Part shown: piece by piece, positions 14,130 through 20,842 of the stretch
How the letters are laid out: each line of letters begins with the position of its first letter
Position numbering within the stretch: the stretch's first letter is position 1
Origin: JBHHYS01 sp046757645
Lineage (GTDB): Bacteria; Acidobacteriota; Terriglobia; Acidiferrales; 2-02-FULL-67-57
DNA: 31,121 nucleotides
Direction: 5' to 3'
Assembly: GCA_046757645.1 (NCBI GenBank)
Contig: JBHHYS010000024.1
Location: 1-31,121, forward strand
Notes under the pieces: generated by a model
Told to the model about the DNA's origin: nothing
The model's input: the letters and a program-made list of their open reading frames with translations, nothing else
Database searches by the model: none
Position numbers and translations under genes: made by a program

Positions 14130-15578
14130 ATGAAGCTGCAACTGGAACAACTGAAGAAGCTGGACGCGTGCCGCTACTTGATCCCCAAGGGAACCAAGCC
14201 CGGAATGCGCACCGATGCACTCATCTACGCCAACGAGGCCTTACTGCGGCAAATCCTCAACGACCTCTCCCTGGAGCAGGCGATCAACGTCAGTTTCCTC
14301 CCCGGGATTGTGGGGCGCTCGCTGGCCATGCCCGACATCCACCAGGGCTACGGCTTTCCCATCGGGGGCGTGGCGGCCACCGACGTGCGCACCGGGGTGG
14401 TCTCGCCCGGCGGGGTGGGCTTCGACATCAACTGCGGCGTGCGTCTGCTGGGCACTTCGCTCACCCGGGAGGCGGTGGCACCGCGCATCAAAGACTTGGT
14501 GCACCAGCTCTTCCGCGACGTCCCCTGCGGCACCGGGCGGAAGGGCGCGGTGAGCTGCACGCTGAAAGAGATTGACCAGGTGCTCGCCCGGGGGGCGGAG
14601 TGGGTGGTTGAGGAGCGCGGGTTCGGTCTGCCGCAGGACATCGAGTCATCCGAGGAACAGGGCACCATGAGCGGCGCCGACCCTGATGAGGTCTCCCCCC
14701 ACGCCAAGCAGCGCGGCGCCCCCCAACTGGGCACGCTGGGCTCGGGCAACCACTTCCTGGAAGTCCAGTACGTGGAGAAAATCTTTGAGCCCCAGGTGGC
14801 GAAAGTCTTCGGCCTCGAAGAAGGGCAAGTGGTGGTGCACATCCACTGCGGCTCGCGCGGCCTGGGCCACCAGGTCTGCACCGACTATCTGAAGCAGATG
14901 GGCGCGGCCATGCGCCGCTACCGCATCGAGCTGCCCGACCGGCAACTGGCCTGCGTGCCCATCAACTCGCCCGAGGGGCGCAGCTATCTGGGGGCGATGA
15001 CCGCGGCGGCCAACTTCGCCTGGGCCAACCGCCAGGCCATTACCCACTTCACCCGCAAGTCCATCGAGCGGCTGTTCGGAGCTTCGACCCAGGTGCGCGT
15101 GGTCTACGACGTGGCCCACAACATCGCCAAGCGCGAGCGCTACCGGGTGGACGGCGAAGAGCGCGAAGTGCTGGTGCACCGCAAGGGAGCCACCCGCGCC
15201 TTCCCGGCCGGCCGGCCGGAAATCCCGGAAGCCTACCGCAGCGTCGGCCAGCCGGTGCTGATTCCGGGCTCGATGGGCACGGCCAGTTGGGTGCTGGTCG
15301 GCGCTGAAAAAGCAATGGAAGAGACTTTCGGCACCGTCTGCCACGGCGCTGGCCGCCGCATGAGCCGCACCGCCGCCCGCAAGAGCGAGGCGGCCCGCAC
15401 CGCTCGCCAGCGCCTGGCCGAGCAAGGCATCTACGTCAAAGCCGAGAGCCGGGATGGCATCGCCGAAGAAATCCCCGAAGCCTACAAGGACGTGGACGAG
15501 GTCATCGAAGTCGTCCACCAAGCCGGCATTTCCTGCAAAGTCGCGCGCCTCAAGCCCATGGGCGTCATCAAAGGCTAA
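14130..15578 (+). CDS. rtcB: RtcB-family RNA ligase
   Basis: A 482-residue GTP- and Mn-dependent RNA ligase that joins 2',3'-cyclic-phosphate ends to 5'-OH ends through a guanylated histidine, serving RNA repair or tRNA restoration. Visible motifs are MPDIHQGYGFPIGGVAATD, the metal Cys in GVGFDINCGVRLL, LGSGNHFLEVQ, HIHCGSRGLGHQVC, GSMGTASWVLVG, and CHGAGRRMSRTAA, which carries the nucleotidyl-acceptor His. The length matches the archaeal/bacterial long form with no intein. ATG 14130 follows GGGGGAG. No archease or RtcA/RtcR gene is adjacent. A degenerate copy of its last eight codons (CCCATA..TAA, 15606-15629) lies just downstream. Confidence 0.96.
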   Translation: MKLQLEQLKKLDACRYLIPKGTKPGMRTDALIYANEALLRQILNDLSLEQAINVSFLPGIVGRSLAMPDIHQGYGFPIGGVAATDVRTGVVSPGGVGFDINCGVRLLGTSLTREAVAPRIKDLVHQLFRDVPCGTGRKGAVSCTLKEIDQVLARGAEWVVEERGFGLPQDIESSEEQGTMSGADPDEVSPHAKQRGAPQLGTLGSGNHFLEVQYVEKIFEPQVAKVFGLEEGQVVVHIHCGSRGLGHQVCTDYLKQMGAAMRRYRIELPDRQLACVPINSPEGRSYLGAMTAAANFAWANRQAITHFTRKSIERLFGASTQVRVVYDVAHNIAKRERYRVDGEEREVLVHRKGATRAFPAGRPEIPEAYRSVGQPVLIPGSMGTASWVLVGAEKAMEETFGTVCHGAGRRMSRTAARKSEAARTARQRLAEQGIYVKAESRDGIAEEIPEAYKDVDEVIEVVHQAGISCKVARLKPMGVIKG

Positions 15579-15605
15579 CGCCCGCCGGAAGCCTGTCGTG
15601 GGGAA

Positions 15606-15629
15606 CCCATAGGCATTATCAAAGGCTAA
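15606..15629 (+). pseudogene. Fossil copy of the rtcB 3' end
   Basis: It encodes P-I-G-I-I-K-G-stop, against P-M-G-V-I-K-G-stop at 15555-15578, and matches that end at 21 of 24 bases. The three changes are conservative in coding terms (ATG/ATA, GTC/ATT), as expected for a homologue from a relative rather than a random repeat. Similarity fades upstream of 15606. Confidence 0.55.
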
Positions 15630-15648
15630 GCAAAAAACCGAGGCTGCG

Positions 15649-16842
15649 ATGAAAGCCATTATCGAGAGCAATCGCTCAGACCTCACCATCCGACTACTCG
15701 TTGTCGCGGTGTTGGCATTGTTCGTCTTCGGTCTCGCCAAACAAAGCGCCAGGTCGGCGAGCAAACCAAAGCCTTTGTGGCGAGCTGATCTTCGTCCCGT
15801 GGATTACCGCGAACCCAAGGTATGGGCAGAGAAAGTTGCAAACTCGGGGTGGAATTTGCTTGCCCTGACCGACAAGAATGTCTTGGTCGCAGGGTTCGTG
15901 ACCCTCGACACCCCTGCTAGGGTTCCCCCCAAGCCCGAAGTTTGGGTACCGTGGCCGGGTCAACTCCATGTGGCCTTTTTTGAAGCGAGGACAGGAAAGC
16001 CGTTGATGACTCGGAAATGGTACATCCCATTTCCAGCCGCTGCTTTGTGGGCCGGTTCCGATGGAAAATTACTCATCCGGACCGGCCACTTGATTCGTCT
16101 ATATTCAGCGAACTTCGAAGAATTGAAGCAACGCAGGATAGGGCGAAAAAGCGACGAAGGTCACCGGACGCCTCAGGTACTAATCTCTCCCAGCGGACGG
16201 TCGATACTCACTCACCGCTTGGCAAACGGCGAGATGGAGGTAATCGAGACAGACACTCTGGAAGTGCGCCAGTCGTGGAACCAAGAAGACCCATTTGTTA
16301 CCTCCCTCACCGACTCCCATCTCGCGGGCAGCTCCCGGCAGAACCCGACGCAAATACTCATTCGCAAATTGGGTGAGGGCTGGCGACCGGTCGCTGCTCC
16401 GGCGCATGAAGGCTGCAACTACCCGATACTCTTCGACAATAGGACGCTAATCCTTACGGGTGCCTTTTGCACATGCAAACGCGTTGTAGTGGTTAGTAGC
16501 GATGCGCAGGTTTTGCTGACTGACCGGCTGGGCTGGAGGGAGCGCGTAAGCAAGAGCGTCTACCCTTCACGCGATGGCCGCCGGTTCGCCGTGTTGGTCG
16601 AAAAGATGAGGGGCATCACCATTGAACTACTCGACATGTATTCGTACCCAGTACCCCACCGCTTGGTCGTCTACGATATCCCGAGCCGCCGCGCTATCTA
16701 CAGTTTGAAAACCAAGCTCCTCTCAAAGCCCGGACTGCACATTGCCCTTTCCCCGGACGGATCGCTGTTAGCCATTCTGGCTAACGGCGTGGTGGAGGTT
16801 TATCAACTACCCCAATCAGAAACTGAACCCCAAGAAAACTAG
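15649..16842 (+). CDS. Membrane-anchored beta-propeller-like hypothetical protein
   Basis: 397 residues. An N-terminal helix (about 15-30, LLVVAVLALFVFGLA) is a signal anchor or uncleaved signal. The rest is a series of beta-rich segments such as KLLIRTGHLIRLYSANFEEL, QVLISPSGRSILTHRL, RFAVLVEKMRGITIELLDMY and HIALSPDGSLLAILANGVVEVYQL, which look like WD40/YVTN-type propeller blades, although no family can be named. ATG 15649 has GAGG 5 nt upstream. Base composition is visibly less GC-rich than in the neighbours and codon use is less biased, suggesting recent arrival. It lies between fossil copies of the rtcB and serA 3' ends, which supports import as a block. It is probably exported; its function is unknown. 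Confidence 0.8.
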   Translation: MKAIIESNRSDLTIRLLVVAVLALFVFGLAKQSARSASKPKPLWRADLRPVDYREPKVWAEKVANSGWNLLALTDKNVLVAGFVTLDTPARVPPKPEVWVPWPGQLHVAFFEARTGKPLMTRKWYIPFPAAALWAGSDGKLLIRTGHLIRLYSANFEELKQRRIGRKSDEGHRTPQVLISPSGRSILTHRLANGEMEVIETDTLEVRQSWNQEDPFVTSLTDSHLAGSSRQNPTQILIRKLGEGWRPVAAPAHEGCNYPILFDNRTLILTGAFCTCKRVVVVSSDAQVLLTDRLGWRERVSKSVYPSRDGRRFAVLVEKMRGITIELLDMYSYPVPHRLVVYDIPSRRAIYSLKTKLLSKPGLHIALSPDGSLLAILANGVVEVYQLPQSETEPQEN

Positions 16843-16913
16843 CCTCGGCTTGCAACGTGGAAGGCACAGCTAATGGTCTACTGAACTCTTTTCCCCTCTG
16901 ATTTTTCTAGCTA

Positions 16914-16955
16914 GAGCTGGACCACCTGGGCGAAGGTGATGGCGGGGACATCACG
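16914..16955 (-). pseudogene. Fossil copy of the serA 3' end
   Basis: Read on the minus strand it gives R-D-V-P-A-I-T-F-A-Q-V-V-Q-L-stop, against R-A-V-P-A-I-T-F-A-Q-V-V-E-L-stop at the true serA end (from 17166). A run of 26 identical bases is shared and the differences are mostly third-position. No further serA sequence follows, so it is a tail remnant about 250 bp downstream of the intact gene's stop. Confidence 0.7.
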
Positions 16956-16966
16956 AGTTCTTTGGT

Positions 16967-17087
16967 AGGGACGGGCTTCAGCCCGTCCGTTTGGTGCCGC
17001 AAATTCTTCGGCTTTAGCCGCTGAGGGCCTCAGGGGCTGAAGCCCCTTTTTATTTGCGTCTGTTTTCGGCACGGCTGAAGCCGTGCC
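16967..17087. repeat. Cluster of four REP-like palindromes
   Basis: This region holds most of the 320-bp gap between the hypothetical gene and serA. The stems are GGACGGGCT/AGCCCGTCC (16969-16988), CGGCT/AGCCG (17009-17020), GGGGCT/AGCCCC (17033-17046) and GGCACGGCT/AGCCGTGCC (17068-17087). All have two-base centres TC, TT or GA, giving TTCA, TTTA or TGAA tetraloops. The unit at 17018-17046 recurs at 30574-30602 with 27 of 29 bases identical. The remaining bases (17088-17164) show nothing recognisable. Confidence 0.75.
17032..17055 (+). terminator. Rho-independent terminator within the palindrome cluster
   Basis: A 7-bp stem AGGGGCT/AGCCCCT with a GA centre (TGAA loop) is followed by TTTTTATTT on the plus strand. 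It is suitably placed to end transcription of the hypothetical gene 15649-16842 before the convergent serA gene. Confidence 0.65.
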
Positions 17088-17164
17088 CTGAGAAGTAAGG
17101 TGCCCAAGCCCGCCTCTCGCTGCCTAAATGACACAGGGGCAGTCCCCTTATCTGTGTTCCGACA

Positions 17165-18778
17165 CTAGAGTTCGACTACCTGGGCGAAGGTGATGGCGGG
17201 GACGGCCCGCAGCGCGGCGAGCACCGCCTCGGGCACCCCACTGTCAACGCGGATAATAGCGACGGCATCGGCGCCCGCTCCCGGCCCGCGGCTGGCCAGC
17301 GGGCTGCTCTGCTCCCGGCGACCCAGAGCGAAGGTGGCGATATTGATGTTGCGGCTGCCGAGAATCGTTCCCACCTGGCCGATGACGCCGGGGACGTCGC
17401 GGTTGCGCAGAAAGAGCAGCGTGCCTTCGAGCGGGGCTTCGATATCGATCTCATCCACCGCCAGGATGCGCAGCGCCGACCCGTGCACCACAGTGCCCTC
17501 GACGGAGAACTGCGCGCCATTGCTATGCAGGCTGACGCCCAGGGTATCGGGAAAGCCCTGGGGGCGACGCACCCGGGCTTCTACCAGGGTCAGCCCGCGC
17601 TCCGCGGCCAGCGTCGCTGCGTTCACCAGATTGGCCGGCTCGCTGACCACGCGACCCAGTATCCCCTTCAGCACTGCGTTGCGCAACAGATGGGTATTCA
17701 GTTCGCTGACTTCCCCCGCGTAGCGCAGGCTGATGCGGCGCATGGGTCCCGCCACCTGCACGGCAAACCCGCCCAGACGCTCGCCCAACTCCAGGTAGGG
17801 TCGCAGACGACGGTACTCCTCCGCCGAGAGGGTGGGGAGGTTGACCGCGTTGCGCACCACCCCTTCTTTCAGGTAGTCATGCACCTGCTGGGCGATGCGC
17901 CAGCTCACTTCCTCCTGCGCCTCGGCGGTGGAGCCGGCGATATGCGGGGTGGCAATCAGGTTGGGGAGTTCGAACAGCGGGGAGCGGAGAGGCGGTTCGC
18001 TGGCAAAGACATCGAGCGCCGCCGCAGCCACTTGGCCGCTGCGAAGAGCCTCGGTGAGCGCCGCTTCGTCAATCAGTTCGCCGCGAGCAGTGTTGACCAC
18101 GCGCACGCCGCGCTTGCACTGCGCCAACGTCCGGCGGTTCAGTAGCTGCTGGGTCTCGGGGGTCAGGGTGGCGTGCAAGGAGAGGAAGTCGGCGCGCGCC
18201 AGCAGCTCCTCGAACCCGACCAGCTTCACCCCCAGGTCGCGCGCCAGGGGCGCGGCCACGAACGGATCGAAGGCGATGACCACCATCTCCAAGGCCAGCG
18301 CGCGGCGAGCCACTTCCTGCCCGATGCGCCCCAGGCCAATCAGACCGAGGGTTTTGTCCTTCAACTCGTAGCCGCTGAAGTCGCTCTTGCGCCACTCGCC
18401 GGCGCGGGTGGACTGATTGGCGGCGGGCACCTGCCGGGCGAGCGCCAGCAGCAGCGCCAAGGTGTGCTCGGCTACGCTGACCGCGTTGCCCCCGGGAGTG
18501 TTCATCACCAGGACCCCGCGGCGGGTGGCGGCGTCGAGGTCAATATTGTCCACGCCCACGCCGGCGCGCCCGATGACCTTCAATTGCGGGGCGTCCTTGA
18601 GCAGCTCCGCGCTCACCCGCGTGCCTGAGCGCAGAATCCAAGCGGTGGCAGCCGCCAACTCCCGTGCCAGCGCGCCTTGGGGAGCTGGCACGAGTTCGCG
18701 CACCTGCCAGCCCTCCCCGCGCAACAGCTCCAGGCCCCGCTCGGCGATCTTGTCTGTTACCAGAATCTTCATCTTCAT
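17165..18778 (-). CDS. serA: D-3-phosphoglycerate dehydrogenase
   Basis: First step of serine biosynthesis: NAD-dependent oxidation of 3-phosphoglycerate to 3-phosphohydroxypyruvate. About 537 residues, the long form with three parts. The substrate/NAD catalytic domain includes GRAGVGVDNIDLDAATRRGV, the Rossmann motif GLIGLGRIGQEVA, ARGELIDEAAL, and the catalytic His in ATPHIAGSTAEAQEEV. The intervening ASB domain follows (about 320-450), then a C-terminal ACT domain (DVPGVIGQVGTILGSRNINIA). ATG 18778 (MKMKILVTDKIAERG) is chosen, with ATG 18772 equally possible. The frame extends to 18880, but that leader is unlike the family and lacks a ribosome site. The ACT domain suggests serine feedback control. 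A short duplicate of its 3' end lies at 16914-16955. Confidence 0.95.
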   Translation of the reverse strand: MKMKILVTDKIAERGLELLRGEGWQVRELVPAPQGALARELAAATAWILRSGTRVSAELLKDAPQLKVIGRAGVGVDNIDLDAATRRGVLVMNTPGGNAVSVAEHTLALLLALARQVPAANQSTRAGEWRKSDFSGYELKDKTLGLIGLGRIGQEVARRALALEMVVIAFDPFVAAPLARDLGVKLVGFEELLARADFLSLHATLTPETQQLLNRRTLAQCKRGVRVVNTARGELIDEAALTEALRSGQVAAAALDVFASEPPLRSPLFELPNLIATPHIAGSTAEAQEEVSWRIAQQVHDYLKEGVVRNAVNLPTLSAEEYRRLRPYLELGERLGGFAVQVAGPMRRISLRYAGEVSELNTHLLRNAVLKGILGRVVSEPANLVNAATLAAERGLTLVEARVRRPQGFPDTLGVSLHSNGAQFSVEGTVVHGSALRILAVDEIDIEAPLEGTLLFLRNRDVPGVIGQVGTILGSRNINIATFALGRREQSSPLASRGPGAGADAVAIIRVDSGVPEAVLAALRAVPAITFAQVVEL

Positions 18779-18939
18779 GGGGGGATGAGTTGGGCCACGG
18801 CCTCCGCCCGGCCCATCGCGCACCATCTTCTGGCCGCCTCTCGCTCCGAGGTCGTCCCGCTTGCTTCGCCCTAAGAGCATCCGCTATTCTACTAAACTTT
18901 GCGCGCTGCGCCCGTACCCGACAGCGGAGAAGAGCAAGA

Positions 18940-19356
18940 GTGGAGTTCCGTTACCCGACCGCCCGCCGGCTGTATATGCTTGTGCTCTGGAGCTTGGGGC
19001 TGATCGCTCTGCTCTGGTGGTACCTGCGGGAAGGCGGAAGCTCCTACCTGCTGACGCTGGCCCCGGTGCTGGGCCGACTGGCCTGGGGGGAAATCCAGCG
19101 GTTGAGCCATCGGGTGCGGGTGGACGCCGAGGGGATTCGGATCGAGGGTTTCCGGTCGACACAGGTACTTGCCTGGAAGGATGTACGCAAGCTGCGGCTG
19201 CGGGGCTGGGGGCCGGAGAAGGCAGTGGAGTTCGACGCCGGCGAAAAGCAGAAGCTGACCGTCTACACCAGCCTGGAAAACTACGAACTGTTCGCCAGCA
19301 TGGTCCAGCAGTGGCTTCCCGCGCAGGCTGAACGCCCCGAGTCGCTGCTGGGCTGA
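18940..19356 (+). CDS. Small membrane protein with bacterial PH-like domain
   Basis: About 138 residues from GTG 18940, which has GGAG upstream in CGGAGAAGAGC. Two closely spaced hydrophobic segments (RLYMLVLWSLGLIALLWWYL and SSYLLTLAPVLGRLAW) are followed by a soluble beta-rich part (HRVRVDAEGIRIEGFRST, VLAWKDVRKLRLRGWG, KLTVYTSLENYELFASMV). That arrangement resembles bacterial PH-domain membrane proteins (YdbS/YdbT-like). Longer frames upstream overlap serA on the other strand and lack support. The function is unknown. It is divergent from serA and 75 bp upstream of the GatB/YqeY gene. Confidence 0.7.
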   Translation: MEFRYPTARRLYMLVLWSLGLIALLWWYLREGGSSYLLTLAPVLGRLAWGEIQRLSHRVRVDAEGIRIEGFRSTQVLAWKDVRKLRLRGWGPEKAVEFDAGEKQKLTVYTSLENYELFASMVQQWLPAQAERPESLLG

Positions 19357-19431
19357 AGCGGAGAATTGAGTGGGAACCCGCCGAAACCGCCGACCTCCGG
19401 CGCGTTGACCCCAGGAGGCAAGACGACTCCA

Positions 19432-19884
19432 ATGACCTTCAGTGACCGCATCCAGAAAGAGCTGACCCAGGCGATGAAGGCCAAAGACGAACTTCGTTTG
19501 CGCGTACTGCGGATGCTGAAGGCGGCCCTGCACAACCGCCGCATCGAAAAGCGCGCCGAGCTGGACGAGGCCGAAAGCCTGGGGGTGGTGAAGTCGTTGA
19601 TCAAGCAGCGGCGCGACGCGGTGGAAGGCTACAGAAAGGGCAACCGCCCGAAGCAAGCGGCGGAAGAGGAGAAGGAGATCGCCCTGCTGCAGTCCTATCT
19701 GCCCGCGGCAGTGAGCGAAGAGGTGATTCGGGGGGCAATCGAGGAAGGGATCAAGGAAACCGGGGCGGCCTCAGTCAAAGACATGGGCAAGGTGATGAAA
19801 GTGGTGATGGGGCGCTTGGCCGGCCAGAACGTGGACGGCAAACGCGTCAACCAACTGGTTCGCCAGCGACTCTCTGGCGGATAG
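19432..19884 (+). CDS. yqeY: GatB/YqeY domain protein
   Basis: A 150-residue soluble helical protein of the YqeY family, related to the C-terminal domain of the GatB amidotransferase subunit that binds tRNA. Visible signatures are RIQKELTQAMKAKDELRLRVLRMLKAALHN, VVKSLIKQRRDAVEGY, EEEKEIALLQSYLP and KDMGKVMKVVMGRLAGQNVDGKRVNQLVRQRL, covering the whole family length. ATG 19432 is preceded by AGGAGG at 19413-19418, 13 nt away, longer than usual. The stand-alone family has no settled role; a tRNA-linked function is proposed from the GatB relationship. Confidence 0.92.
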   Translation: MTFSDRIQKELTQAMKAKDELRLRVLRMLKAALHNRRIEKRAELDEAESLGVVKSLIKQRRDAVEGYRKGNRPKQAAEEEKEIALLQSYLPAAVSEEVIRGAIEEGIKETGAASVKDMGKVMKVVMGRLAGQNVDGKRVNQLVRQRLSGG

Positions 19885-20030
19885 CTGCTCGGGCAGGGGA
19901 CCAACCCCTGTTCGACCCGGGCAGGCAACAGGTAGGGCCACAGGCCTAGTGCCCGCCCGTGGTGGACTCCAGAGGCTGAAGCCCGAAACGTGGGCAGGAC
20001 GGAAATGGTGCGCCGGAAGGCGCGACCCCC

Positions 20031-20663
20031 ATGAGCGCGCCGGAGAAGATTCCGGTCAAGTACAGCGAAGACCTGGCACAATTTGCCGAGCTGCGCCCGG
20101 TGGTGCGCCAGATGATGACCCTGGGGGAGCTGGTGGGGTTGGTGCTGACCAGCACCGGCAAGCATCCCCGTCGCATCCGCGCCCACCTGCGCAGTGGCAC
20201 CTGCGTCTATAACATCTACCGCTACTGGTGGGACAGCTTCGAAATTGACGACGCCACCCTGAACGCCGTGCTGGCGGCATTTCCCGACCCCGACCCGACG
20301 CGACCCTTTCGCGGTGGGGACTGCCAGTGGGCCAAGTTTTACGACGCCCGCCAGCCGGTGCCGCACTCCTTGACGCTCGAGAAGCAGGAAGCCGCCCGGC
20401 GGCGCTGGTTCCGCCCCCAGAGCTTCTGGAATTTCTTAATGGACTTTGCCGACCGCCAGCAGCCGGTCTATCAGGATTACTCCTACTATCACCGCGCCGA
20501 CCTCTATCGCGCCGCATTGAGCGGAGTGGATCGCGCCCGGCTGCGGCACGAAAGCCGCCGACTGGCGCCGCGGAGTGTGCAACAACGGCTCGCCCGGCCG
20601 GACGACTGGGTGTGGCTGGAGCTCGGTTGTCCCAGGAGTGCAGAGCGCGCAGTTGAGGGTTGA
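20031..20663 (+). CDS. Hypothetical protein, 210 residues
   Basis: I do not recognise this protein. It is soluble, with no signal peptide or membrane helix. The first half is ordered (FAELRPVVRQMMTLGELVGLVLTSTGKHPRRIRAHLRSGTCVYN broken by Arg-rich stretches). The middle is rich in Trp, Tyr and Phe (YRYWWDSFEIDD, WFRPQSFWNFLMDFA, YQDYSYYHRADLY). The C-terminus is Arg-rich and ends VWLELGCPRSAERAVEG. Start ATG 20031 follows a CGCCGGAAGGCG hairpin-like segment with AAGG. Codon third positions are strongly GC-biased like the neighbours, supporting a real gene. It sits between yqeY and an OPT transporter, and the spacing gives no strong operon evidence. Confidence 0.65.
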   Translation: MSAPEKIPVKYSEDLAQFAELRPVVRQMMTLGELVGLVLTSTGKHPRRIRAHLRSGTCVYNIYRYWWDSFEIDDATLNAVLAAFPDPDPTRPFRGGDCQWAKFYDARQPVPHSLTLEKQEAARRRWFRPQSFWNFLMDFADRQQPVYQDYSYYHRADLYRAALSGVDRARLRHESRRLAPRSVQQRLARPDDWVWLELGCPRSAERAVEG

Positions 20664-20842
20664 AGTGCCGCGTGCAGGCGTGCTAGCTTGCGCTGGCCGT
20701 GCGCGCTCCCAGAAACCGGAATCCGTTTTCCGGCGGGAAGCCGGCGGAGAACCCACCTGCGGGTTCCGCGGAACTGGACGCGAGAAGAAAAAATCAACAC
20801 CGAGCCCCGATCGCTTGACCCCGGGGCGCAGAGGAGAAGCTG

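Noticed and set aside
15834..15840. GTTGCAA inside the propeller-like gene as a second copy of the iron-operon operator
   Set aside because: Only a half-site, within coding sequence, with no partner at operator spacing.
20716..20733. CCGGAA/TTCCGG hairpin in the leader region of the OPT gene as a riboswitch or attenuator
   Set aside because: A single short stem without conserved architecture or alternative pairing; likely chance in GC-rich DNA.
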